The translations under genes and the position numbers were made by a program. Source: AC-32 sp035518635 (GTDB lineage: Bacteria; Actinomycetota; Thermoleophilia; Gaiellales; Gaiellaceae). Taken from it: 38,543 bases of DNA. Each line of letters begins with the position of its first letter. The first letter of the stretch is position 1. Positions 7,567-14,818 of this stretch are shown piece by piece. The stretch lies in contig DATIXI010000053.1 of NCBI GenBank assembly GCA_035518635.1, positions 1-38,543 on the forward strand, in the 5' to 3' direction. The notes under the pieces were generated by a model. That model searched no databases and was not told where the DNA came from. It saw only the letters and a program-made list of their open reading frames with translations.

Positions 7567-8493
7567 GTGGAAAAAAGCACGCTGCGGGCTCTAGCGATTG
7601 CCGGAGCCGTTCTCCTCGCTGCGCTCGTCGCGGCGGTCGTCGTGCTGGCCCGCAACGGCTCCGGGAGCGGCTCGGCGGTCGGAACCTCGTCGCTGACGGT
7701 CGGCGTGGAGACGCCTCCGGCGCCGCCGCGCGACGCGGTTGTCCTGGCCCGGGAAGCTGGCTCCCGCGCGGTGGCGATCGCGGTCGGGCCGGGAGCCCGG
7801 CCGACGGTGACCGTGACGGCTCTCGCGCCGTCGGGCGGCGGCCTCTCCGGGCTGCGGGCCTCGGTCGTGTCCGGCGACCAGGTCGTGGACGCGCCCGCGT
7901 GCGGTCAGGGCTGCTACCGGGCGACGGTGCCGCGCTCGGGGCGGTACGAGGTGCGGCTGAGCGGGAGCCGCCCGGTCGTGTTCGCCCTGCCCGAGTCGGC
8001 GCGGGTGGGGACAGCGATCCTCAGGCGCGCTTCTCGCGTCTTCCGGGCGCTCCGAAGCCTGGTCTACATCGAGTCGCTCCGCTCGGACCCGACGACCGGG
8101 ATCGTCACGACCTGGCGCCAGCTCGCCCCGAACCGGCTCACCTACCAGATCCGCGACGGGGCGGCCGCGGTCGTGATCGGGCGGCGCCGCTGGGACCAGG
8201 ACACGCCCGGCGCCGCCTGGGTGCGCAGCTCCCAGATCCCGCAGCTGGTCGTGCCGCAGCCGAGCTGGGGGAGCGTGACCTCGAACGCGCACGTGCTCGC
8301 GGCCGCGAGCCTCCACGGGCGACCGGTCTGGGTCGTCTCGTTCCTCAACCCGACGATCCCGGCCTGGTTCACCGCCTGGATCGACCGGGGCAGCTACCGG
8401 ACGCTGCAGCTGCGCATGACCGCGGCCGCGCACTTCATGTTCCACCGCTACGTCGCGTTCGACCAGCCGCTGAAGATCGTGCCGCCGCCCTAG
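7567..8493 (+). CDS. Secreted or membrane-anchored protein, possible LolA-like C-terminus
   Basis: 308 residues from GTG 7567, with a TAGCGT -10 seven bases upstream. An N-terminal hydrophobic helix (about residues 8-29) is followed by a Gly/Ser linker and a beta-rich domain of about 100 residues. That domain contains a CGQGC pair and resembles the Ig-like domain seen at the ends of CopD-type proteins. The C-terminal half (about 150-308) has the alternating strand pattern YIESLRSD, TYQIRDGAAAVVIGRRRWDQ and RTLQLRM. It is reminiscent of LolA/LppX-fold lipid carriers that end CopD-like proteins in some Actinobacteria, but this is fold-level inference. It converges on the copper operon with a 4-base overlap. 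Function not established. Confidence 0.75.
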   Translation: MEKSTLRALAIAGAVLLAALVAAVVVLARNGSGSGSAVGTSSLTVGVETPPAPPRDAVVLAREAGSRAVAIAVGPGARPTVTVTALAPSGGGLSGLRASVVSGDQVVDAPACGQGCYRATVPRSGRYEVRLSGSRPVVFALPESARVGTAILRRASRVFRALRSLVYIESLRSDPTTGIVTTWRQLAPNRLTYQIRDGAAAVVIGRRRWDQDTPGAAWVRSSQIPQLVVPQPSWGSVTSNAHVLAAASLHGRPVWVVSFLNPTIPAWFTAWIDRGSYRTLQLRMTAAAHFMFHRYVAFDQPLKIVPPP

Positions 8494-9467
8494 AGGTAGC
8501 GCTGGAGCGCCTCGGGCTCCTCGTAGCTCCGGAGCAGGTCGAGGACGACGAGGACGGCGAGGATCGCGGCCGCCGCGCCTGCGGAGATCGCGACGACCAC
8601 CGCCAGGCGGGCGAGCTGGCCGGGAAGCGCCGAGAGGACGATCCCGTGCGTCAGAGCCTGGAGCTTCGTCAGCCCGGCGGCGAGCGCGAGCAGGCCCAGC
8701 AGGCCGCCCGTCACGGCTCTTGTTTCGCGGGAGCCGCGGATCAGGAAGACGATCCCGACCAGCGCGAGGACGATCTCGCTGACGGACTGGACGACCATGC
8801 CCTCGGACGCCGTCGAAGCAGTTGCGAACCCGACCGCGGCCAGGATCGTCGCGAGGCCCGCGATCCAGCCGAGCACGACACAGGCGCCTCGCAGCCGCCC
8901 GGCCGAGCGGCGGGCGAGGACCACGCCCGTCACAACCGCGAACATCGCGCCGACAGCGATCCAGGGCCAGGCGGACGGAGCGCTCACGCGGTGGATCTCG
9001 CCTCCGATCCGCGTCGGCCGGCCGTCGACGAGGAGTGGCACCGTCCAGGCGCCGACACGCTCGCCCTGTGGGAGGCCGCGCAGGCGTGCGTCGTGCCAGA
9101 TCACGCTCGGCTTCCTCGAGCGCAGCCGCCAGCGGGGGGTCTTCCCTGAGCGCGCGCGGGCAACCGCGAGCCCCGTTCCGGCCGCGGTCAGCGACGCATC
9201 GTTGACGAACACGCCGGCCGGGCCGAGCCGGAGGAACGGCTCGCCGAAGTAGCCGAGCACGATCACGCTGTGGCCGTCGAGCGCCCGCAGCCCGAGCGCG
9301 AGGTCGGACCGGTACACGCGTGCCTTGACCGCACCGAAGAGCGGCGGCTGGAGCGCCATGACGTCTGCCCGGTAGTCGACCGCGACCCGGCCGGTCTTGA
9401 GGTGCGCCGCCGCCGTTCCCGGCGCCACGAGAGCGGCCGCGACGGCGGCGAGGAGTGCGCGTCGCAC
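8490..9467 (-). CDS. Signal-peptide membrane protein at the end of the copper operon
   Basis: 325 residues, GTG start immediately after the stop of the 32-residue peptide gene (stop at 9468-9470, start at 9465-9467), so translation is probably coupled. The signal peptide ends TAAAH, placing a His at or near the mature N-terminus (AHLKTGRVAV), a pattern common to copper-binding periplasmic proteins. An extracytoplasmic domain to about residue 165 (LLVDGRPTRIGGEIH) is followed by five membrane helices and a charged tail. I do not recognise a named family. Its place as the last gene of the YcnI-CopCD operon suggests a part in copper handling or in respiratory enzyme assembly. Confidence 0.78.
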   Translation of the reverse strand: MRRALLAAVAAALVAPGTAAAHLKTGRVAVDYRADVMALQPPLFGAVKARVYRSDLALGLRALDGHSVIVLGYFGEPFLRLGPAGVFVNDASLTAAGTGLAVARARSGKTPRWRLRSRKPSVIWHDARLRGLPQGERVGAWTVPLLVDGRPTRIGGEIHRVSAPSAWPWIAVGAMFAVVTGVVLARRSAGRLRGACVVLGWIAGLATILAAVGFATASTASEGMVVQSVSEIVLALVGIVFLIRGSRETRAVTGGLLGLLALAAGLTKLQALTHGIVLSALPGQLARLAVVVAISAGAAAAILAVLVVLDLLRSYEEPEALQRYL

Positions 9468-9566
9468 CTAGACGGTCCGGCGGATCTGCTCGATCACCAC
9501 GATCCAGGCGACCGCCGCGGCCGCGAGGGCCACGAACGCGACGAGCAGGCGCATGCGAACGCTCAT
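9468..9566 (-). CDS. 32-residue single-span membrane peptide in the copper operon
   Basis: A short open frame of 32 codons lying exactly between CopC-CopD and the next gene. Its ATG (9564-9566) overlaps the CopCD stop as ATGA, and its stop abuts the GTG of the next gene with no spare base. The peptide begins MSVRMRLL, has a single Ala/Val-rich hydrophobic helix of about 18 residues and ends IEQIRRTV, so it is a typical single-pass membrane peptide with a basic start. The perfect packing and coding-like composition argue that it is translated. It may be an assembly factor or small subunit for the neighbouring membrane proteins. No homologue is claimed. Confidence 0.65.
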   Translation of the reverse strand: MSVRMRLLVAFVALAAAAVAWIVVIEQIRRTV

Positions 9567-11272
9567 CCGCCCGCCTTGTCGAGCAGGGTGACGATGAACG
9601 GCTGTGCCCCGGGCGGGGTCACCTGGAACTGGAGCGCCCAGTGGCCGACCATCACGAGCGCGGGCGCTGCCTTCGAGAACGTGCCCGGCGCGCGCTCGTC
9701 GAACTTGTAGCTCTGCTGGCCCATCTGCATGTCCAGCATGTCGAACTGCGTGATCACCTGCGCGCCCGGAACCGGCTTCCCGTTCTTCGTGACCGTGACG
9801 GAGAAGTCGTTCTGGACGGCGGCCCGGTTCGGCGTCACCCTGACGCGCACCTTGTACGGGCCCTTCGTCACGACCGTCGAGACCGGGCCCGGGCCGACGC
9901 GCGCCGCGATGTTCTTCACGCTCGCGAGGGCGCTCGAGGGGGGAGGCAGGCTGGTGAGCACGGCCGCGGCGAAGAGCGCGCCCACGACGAGGACGATCTC
10001 GCCCGAGACGAACCGGCGAAGCTCGAACGCGGCGCCCGGCTGCGCAGCCTCGAGCCGGGGCTTCGTGCGCGCGAGATTGACCGAGGCGAGCACGAGCGCC
10101 GCCGTCAACAGGCCGATCTTCCAGAGCAGCGCCTGTCCGTAGGAGGTCTGCCAGAGCGACGCGAGCGTCGGGACCTCGAGCAGCGACTGGCCGATCCCGG
10201 AGCCGATGAGGGCGAGCACCGAGACGAGCGCGACGTTCGAGAACCGCGGGACGACGACGCCGAGAGCGGCCACGCGCCGCGCCGCTCCCACCGCGAACCA
10301 GAAGACGATCAGCCCGATCAGCCCCCCGAGCCAGATCGAGCCCGCCGCGAGGTGGAGCGCGTCGAGTGGCAGCGAGAGCCCGCGCGGCGACTTCTGGCCC
10401 GCGTGGCCCGCGAGCCCGGGCATCACGAGCGCTGCGGCCGCGGCTGCGAGCGCGGACGACAGAGAGAGCACCTCTGAAACCGAGCGCTCGGGGCGCTCCG
10501 GCCGGTCGACCGCAAGCGCGGCGGCCGCGGCCACGCCGAACAGCGCGAGGACGAGCTCGAGATCGAGGAAGTCGCGCCCGAAGGAGGACGCGCGGACGAC
10601 CGGGAGGATCGCGCCGAGGTCGAAGACCGAGCGGAGCGAGAACTGCGCGGTCGCGATCAGCACGTAGAGCGGGGTCGCCACGAGCGCGACGGCGAGCGCG
10701 ACGCCGAACGCCCACGTGAGGAGGTTGAGAGAGACACCGCGCACCCGGCGGGCCACCGGGCGCGCGATGAGGGCCCGGAGCACGAACAACCCGACCGCCG
10801 TCATGGCCGAGAGGAAGACGACCCAGCGTGCGACCAGGAGCTGAGGGGTCGTCGCCGTCTCGCTCAGCGACGGCACCTTGAACTGGGGCGGTGGGCCCGG
10901 GTTCGGGCCCACCGCGAACGTGAACGCGCCTCGCACCGGGTGCCCGTCCGCGGAGATCACCCGCCAGAAGACGAGGTACCAGCCCTCGGGCACCCGCCGC
11001 AGCGGGGTCACGAGGGTCTGGGGCTGCCCGGGCGCGGTCCGGGGAGCACCCGAGGTCACCTGTCGACCCTGCGCGTTCGTCACCGAGACGATCGCGAAGC
11101 GCGGCTCGATCGGCTCGCTGTAGGTGAGCTGCACGTTGGGCGGCGGGCGGTTCACGGTCCCGCTCGCCGTCGGAACGGTGTGCAGCAGCGCCGCGTGGGC
11201 CCAGGCGGACGCGGGCACGGCCAGCGCCGCCGCCGTGGCCGCCGCGAGCCCGAGCAGGGCGCGTCGTCTCAA
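9563..11272 (-). CDS. CopC-CopD fusion with extra C-terminal domain
   Basis: 569-residue copper resistance/import protein. After a signal peptide ending AWAHA comes a CopC domain (about residues 26-122) with the copper-site His at the mature N-terminus and a second in SADGHPVRG. A CopD membrane domain of about eight helices follows (about 140-450), with DALHLAAGSIWLGGL carrying the conserved His-Trp helix. Residues about 460-569 form a further beta domain of the YtkA/FixH type with a Met-rich DMLDMQMGQQ segment, possibly a copper(I) site. CopC hands copper to CopD for uptake in the standard model. It overlaps YcnI (upstream) and the 32-residue peptide gene (downstream) by 4 bases each, so all are one transcript. 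Confidence 0.9.
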   Translation of the reverse strand: MRRRALLGLAAATAAALAVPASAWAHAALLHTVPTASGTVNRPPPNVQLTYSEPIEPRFAIVSVTNAQGRQVTSGAPRTAPGQPQTLVTPLRRVPEGWYLVFWRVISADGHPVRGAFTFAVGPNPGPPPQFKVPSLSETATTPQLLVARWVVFLSAMTAVGLFVLRALIARPVARRVRGVSLNLLTWAFGVALAVALVATPLYVLIATAQFSLRSVFDLGAILPVVRASSFGRDFLDLELVLALFGVAAAAALAVDRPERPERSVSEVLSLSSALAAAAAALVMPGLAGHAGQKSPRGLSLPLDALHLAAGSIWLGGLIGLIVFWFAVGAARRVAALGVVVPRFSNVALVSVLALIGSGIGQSLLEVPTLASLWQTSYGQALLWKIGLLTAALVLASVNLARTKPRLEAAQPGAAFELRRFVSGEIVLVVGALFAAAVLTSLPPPSSALASVKNIAARVGPGPVSTVVTKGPYKVRVRVTPNRAAVQNDFSVTVTKNGKPVPGAQVITQFDMLDMQMGQQSYKFDERAPGTFSKAAPALVMVGHWALQFQVTPPGAQPFIVTLLDKAGG

Positions 11273-11841
11273 CCGAGCTCGCGCCCCCTCGTGACGAGCG
11301 CGATGATCCCGAGCACGACGCCTGCGGCGCCGAGGACGAGTGCGACGATCGTCAGCGTCGAGGTGGAGCTCCCTCCGATCGACGAGACGGCCTTCACCGT
11401 CGGCGCCGGTGTGTCGGAGCTCTCGGGCCCGCTCCAGTCGACGACCTTGCCGTTCGAGTACGTCTGGAGCACCTTGAACGTGTAGGTCTTGTCGGAGGTG
11501 GCGTCGGCGTTGAACTGGAAGACGGAGTCCTCTTCGGTCGGAACGTTCCCTCCCGTCCAGGTCACCTTCTGGACGACCGCCTCCTCACCCGAGCCGGTCG
11601 ACTGCACCTCGCGCTTCCAGCCGGGAGAAGGCGCGAACGAGTCGATCGAGAAGCCGTTCGGCACGGTCAGCTCGATCTCTGTCGTCGTCGCGTTCTCCTC
11701 CTCGGTCGGGACCGAGAGGGTGTACAGCTGCAGGGTCTTCGCTTTCGCCACCGGTGGGCTCACGACCGCGTGCGCGAACGCCACGTCGGCGAAGACGAGC
11801 GCAACCACCGCCACTACGGCGGTAAGCAGAGCCGTTCTCAC
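11269..11841 (-). CDS. ycnI: YcnI family (DUF1775) copper-binding protein
   Basis: 190 residues. The signal peptide ends VAFAHA, leaving His at the mature N-terminus, as needed for the mono-His copper site of YcnI proteins. The DUF1775 domain (AHAVVSPPVAKAKTLQLYTL, then PTEEENATTTEIELTVP and a WTGGNVP strand) runs to about residue 145, followed by a Ser/Thr linker and one C-terminal membrane anchor ending in RGREL. A good ribosome binding site (aaaggaga) lies 6 bases before the ATG. The stop overlaps the CopC-CopD start by 4 bases. YcnI with CopC-CopD is a recurrent gene pair for extracytoplasmic copper trafficking, which supports the assignment. Confidence 0.9.
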   Translation of the reverse strand: MRTALLTAVVAVVALVFADVAFAHAVVSPPVAKAKTLQLYTLSVPTEEENATTTEIELTVPNGFSIDSFAPSPGWKREVQSTGSGEEAVVQKVTWTGGNVPTEEDSVFQFNADATSDKTYTFKVLQTYSNGKVVDWSGPESSDTPAPTVKAVSSIGGSSTSTLTIVALVLGAAGVVLGIIALVTRGRELG

Positions 11842-11871
11842 GTGTTCTCCTTTCCGTCTTTGAATGCCGGC

Positions 11872-12498
11872 CTAGGCCGGCAGCGGCGGTGCCCGCGGGC
11901 GGGCCCGGACGACGGCCGTGCGCGCGACGGGCAGGAAGCGCCAGGGCGGCGCGTAGAGCGGGAACACGCCGGTCAGCCTGCGGCGGCGCAGCTCGCGGAC
12001 GACGGCGCGCATCCAGGCGAGGACGTGCGCGCCGGCCTCCACGAGCGCTGCGGCGGCGAGCGCGAGCGCCGCGAGCAGCGGGATCGCGTTCCGGTGAACG
12101 GGACCGACCAGGCACTTGAGCCCGTGGAAGCCGATCCCGGCTCGCCAGTGGAGGTACGACTCGAACATCGCGAACGTGAACGAGCTCGCGACGAAGAGGA
12201 AGAGCGCACTGGCTGCGAATCGTCCGACGCGGAGACGCGGCGGTACGCGCTCCGGCCGCAGCCGCTGTCGCTCCCGGACGCCAAGGGCGGCGATCGAGAC
12301 GGTGGCCGTCGAGACGAGCGCGGCGAGGCCGAGCGAGACGAGCGTCACGACGACGAGGCGCGGCCCGCCCGCCGAGGCCTGCAGACGGGTCGAGAGCAGG
12401 GTAGGCGGCGCGAGCGCGTAGCACAGCCAGCGCGCGACGAGCACGAGCAGGGCCACCAGGCCGAGCCAGCCGAGCGCGTGGGCTGTCCGGCGCCTCAT
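11872..12498 (-). CDS. Four-helix membrane protein of the copper operon
   Basis: 208 residues, taking the ATG that overlaps the previous stop as ATGA (12495-12498). A longer in-frame start at 12567 would intrude on the lipoprotein gene. Four hydrophobic helices are visible (about residues 10-30, 48-70, 92-110, 135-160), with a loop ESYLHWRAGIGFHGLKCL followed by VHRN. That His/Cys-bearing loop is the only functional hint and could bind a metal. The tail is Arg/Pro-rich. It is followed by a 30-base gap with a ribosome binding site for YcnI. I do not recognise the family; its operon position implies copper homeostasis or oxidase assembly. Confidence 0.75.
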   Translation of the reverse strand: MRRRTAHALGWLGLVALLVLVARWLCYALAPPTLLSTRLQASAGGPRLVVVTLVSLGLAALVSTATVSIAALGVRERQRLRPERVPPRLRVGRFAASALFLFVASSFTFAMFESYLHWRAGIGFHGLKCLVGPVHRNAIPLLAALALAAAALVEAGAHVLAWMRAVVRELRRRRLTGVFPLYAPPWRFLPVARTAVVRARPRAPPLPA

Positions 12499-13328
12499 CT
12501 GACGGTCAGCGTAAACGGCGCCGTGAGAATGCGTCCGCCTCCTTGGAACTGGAGGAACAGGCGCCACGTCCCGGCCACCGGCAGCAGGACGCCGACCTGG
12601 AGCTTGCCGGGCTTGGTGGAGAGCCCCTTGATGCTCGTTCCCCCGAGCACGCTCGTGCAGCCCGGCGTCGAGGGCCCGCAGACGTGCGTATGGAAATAGT
12701 CAAGCGTGCCGTTCCGGAAGAAGATCGCGTGCGCGAGGGCACCGTACCAGGGCCGGAACGTCACCGGACGCCCGCGCGGATCGGTGACCCGCGCGACCAG
12801 GTACGCGGGCTCGATCGCGTGCAGCGTGCGCGGGCCCGAGAGCACGACGCGGTAGCCGTCGACGTCCACCGTGCGGGAGAACGGCGGGAGGGGCTGCGGC
12901 CGGTACGGGCCGGCGACGCGCACGTCCTGGTGGAGCTGGAAGTTGCGCGGGCCGCCCTTCACGGCGGGGTACGCGTCGACGAGCACGCGGTACGGGCCGG
13001 GCGTCGGGAAGTCGACCGCCTGGACGATGCGGCCGTTCGCGCCGACAGGCGGGTGGCGGTGGATGATCGCCCCGAGGTCGCGGCGAACGACGATCAGGTG
13101 CACCCCGACATGTGGCCCGGGCCCGGTGCGATAGGTGGTCAGCGGCGCACCCGACGGCTGGCGGATCGTGAACGAGAGGCGGTGGACCCCGGGCCTCGCC
13201 ATCCGGACGGGCTGGAAGCCCGAGAGCGCGAACGTCCGGGCGGGCCCGACCGGGCCGATGCTCGGCCGTGAGGACGAGCAGCCGGCGACGACGAGCGCAG
13301 CGCAGAAGAGGAGCAGGGCGGGGCGCAT
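12495..13328 (-). CDS. Putative lipoprotein heading the copper operon
   Basis: 277 residues from the ATG at 13328. A lipoprotein signal is present: hydrophobic helix then VVAGC, with Cys at about residue 16. The rest is all-beta, with two Ig-like segments and His-containing stretches IIHRHPPVG and FHTHVCGP, and a second Cys pair in CGPSTPGC. HxH motifs of this kind occur in copper-chaperone lipoproteins, but the family is not identified. The open frame extends further upstream to 13850, but that part is antisense to CtaG and lacks a signal sequence, so the lipobox start is preferred. It is the first gene of a six-gene minus-strand operon. A GATTCT hexamer about 8 bases upstream could be its -10. 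Confidence 0.75.
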   Translation of the reverse strand: MRPALLLFCAALVVAGCSSSRPSIGPVGPARTFALSGFQPVRMARPGVHRLSFTIRQPSGAPLTTYRTGPGPHVGVHLIVVRRDLGAIIHRHPPVGANGRIVQAVDFPTPGPYRVLVDAYPAVKGGPRNFQLHQDVRVAGPYRPQPLPPFSRTVDVDGYRVVLSGPRTLHAIEPAYLVARVTDPRGRPVTFRPWYGALAHAIFFRNGTLDYFHTHVCGPSTPGCTSVLGGTSIKGLSTKPGKLQVGVLLPVAGTWRLFLQFQGGGRILTAPFTLTVR

Positions 13329-13380
13329 CAGCAGGCAGAATCGCGACCCCGGACCGCCGGTGTCAAACGAGAGGTGTCGG

Positions 13381-13386
13381 TACGCT
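13381..13386 (+). promoter_or_regulatory. -10 element TACGCT upstream of ctaG
   Basis: TACGCT lies 26 bases before the GTG at 13413, so this transcript would carry a short leader. It would exclude the alternative start at 13374. No -35 recognised. Confidence 0.35.
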
Positions 13387-13412
13387 GCGTCGGCCGTGCG
13401 GAGCGCCGACCC

Positions 13413-14186
13413 GTGACACCGCCCGCCGCCAGCTCGTTCAGCTTCGAGCCTCTCTTCCTCGTCCTCGCAGCGGCTGCCGTGTACGGCTACGTGCGTCTCG
13501 CCCGGACGGTCGAGCGACCGAGCGGCTGGCGCGCCGCGGTCTTCGGGACCGGGATCGCGCTCGTCGCGTTCTCGCTCAACTCGCCGCTCGAGACGATCGC
13601 GATCCACTACCTGCTCGTGATCCACCTGCTGCAGAACGTGATGGTCGCCGACTGGGCGCCTCCGCTTCTGATCCTCGGCCTGACGCCTGCGATGCGCGAC
13701 ACGGTCGCGGCCGCGGGCGGGAGGCCGCTCGCGATCATGACCAGGCCGGTCGTGGCACTGCCGTTCTGGCTGGGCGTCTGGTACGGCGTCCACCTGCCCG
13801 CGTTCTACAACTGGGCGCTGCGCGACACCTGGCCGCTCAACATCGAGCACGGGCTGCTGCTGCTCGCCGGGCTCGTCTTCTGGTGGCCGGTCTTCTCGAA
13901 CGAGCCCAACCGCGTGCCGACGGCGATCCGCCTCGCGTACCTGGGCGCGGCCTACATCGGCTCGGCGTTCCTCTCGCTCGCGTTCATCTTCTCCGTGCGG
14001 GTGTTCTACGCGTTCTATGAGGACGCGCCACGGCTCTGGGGCTTCACCGCGACCAAGGACCAGAACCTCGGGGGGATCCTGATGAACGGGGAGCAGATGA
14101 TCGTCTTCTTCTCCGCGCTGACCTACTTCCTGCTCCGCCTGCTCGGCGAGGAGGAAGAGGCGCAGCGGGCGCTCGAGGGCCAGTGA
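13413..14186 (+). CDS. ctaG: Cytochrome c oxidase assembly factor CtaG (caa3 type)
   Basis: 257 residues in the caa3_CtaG family, a polytopic membrane protein needed for caa3 oxidase assembly in Bacillus. About seven helices are visible. Family features include FSLNSPLETIAIHYLLVIHLLQN with spaced His residues, ADWAPPLLILGL, FWLGVWYGVHLPAFYNW and NIEHGLLLLAGLVFWWP. An open frame also exists from GTG 13374, but a TACGCT -10 at 13381-13386 would lie inside it, so GTG 13413 (start VTPPAAS) is chosen. It is divergent from the copper operon, which fits copper delivery to the oxidase CuA/CuB centres. The stop overlaps the next gene by 4 bases. Confidence 0.88.
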   Translation: MTPPAASSFSFEPLFLVLAAAAVYGYVRLARTVERPSGWRAAVFGTGIALVAFSLNSPLETIAIHYLLVIHLLQNVMVADWAPPLLILGLTPAMRDTVAAAGGRPLAIMTRPVVALPFWLGVWYGVHLPAFYNWALRDTWPLNIEHGLLLLAGLVFWWPVFSNEPNRVPTAIRLAYLGAAYIGSAFLSLAFIFSVRVFYAFYEDAPRLWGFTATKDQNLGGILMNGEQMIVFFSALTYFLLRLLGEEEEAQRALEGQ

Positions 14187-14818
14187 GGCGCCTCGCGTTC
14201 CTGGCGGCGGCGCTGGCGCTCGCCCTCCTCCTGCCCGGGGGCGCGCTCGGAAACGGCGACCCGGCCAGCGACACGCTCCCGTTCCAGCAGGTGTTCCTGC
14301 CCTACGAAGCGCCGGTCTCGGCCTCCGCGGCGACCCGCTTGAAGAAGACCGTCGCCGCCGCCAACGAGAAGGGCTACAAGATCCGGGTCGCCCTGATCCC
14401 GTTCACCGGCGACCTGGGCACCGCCGTCGTCCTCTGGAAGAAGCCGCAGCTGTACTCGGAGTTCCTGGGCAAGGAGATCGCGTTCTCGTACACGGGGCGG
14501 ACGCTGATCGCGATGCCGTCGGGCTTCGGGCTCTACAACGGCGGCAAACCCGTGACGAACGAGGTCGCGGCTCTGAAGCCGATCCAGCCCGGGCAGACGC
14601 CGACCGACCTCGCCAACTCCGCCTCCGACGCGGTGCGCGCGCTGGCCGCCGCGGACGGCGTCTCGGTGCCGAAGAGCTTCGGCAGCAGCGCCACGCACGA
14701 CCGCCTGATCCTCGCCGCGGGCCTGGTCGTGCTCGCGCTTCTGGTGGCGATACCCGTCTGGTTCGTCAGGAGACGAGCCCGAGGTGGCGGGCGATCACCA
14801 TCCGCTGAACCTCGTTAG
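14183..14818 (+). CDS. Secreted TPM-like protein with C-terminal membrane anchor
   Basis: 211 residues, GTG start overlapping the ctaG stop as GTGA. A signal peptide (residues 3-23, LLPGGALG) precedes an extracytoplasmic alpha/beta domain of about 140 residues. Its pattern is a helix, then YKIRVALIPF, LGTAVVLWKKP, LIAMPSGFGLYNGG and a late helical region SASDAVRALAAADG. This resembles the TPM domain (PF04536) of membrane-anchored extracytoplasmic proteins. A C-terminal helix (about 173-193) and an Arg-rich tail complete it. The resemblance is fold-level only. Its last 53 bases overlap the 3' end of the convergent acyl-CoA dehydrogenase gene. Confidence 0.75.
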   Translation: MRRLAFLAAALALALLLPGGALGNGDPASDTLPFQQVFLPYEAPVSASAATRLKKTVAAANEKGYKIRVALIPFTGDLGTAVVLWKKPQLYSEFLGKEIAFSYTGRTLIAMPSGFGLYNGGKPVTNEVAALKPIQPGQTPTDLANSASDAVRALAAADGVSVPKSFGSSATHDRLILAAGLVVLALLVAIPVWFVRRRARGGGRSPSAEPR

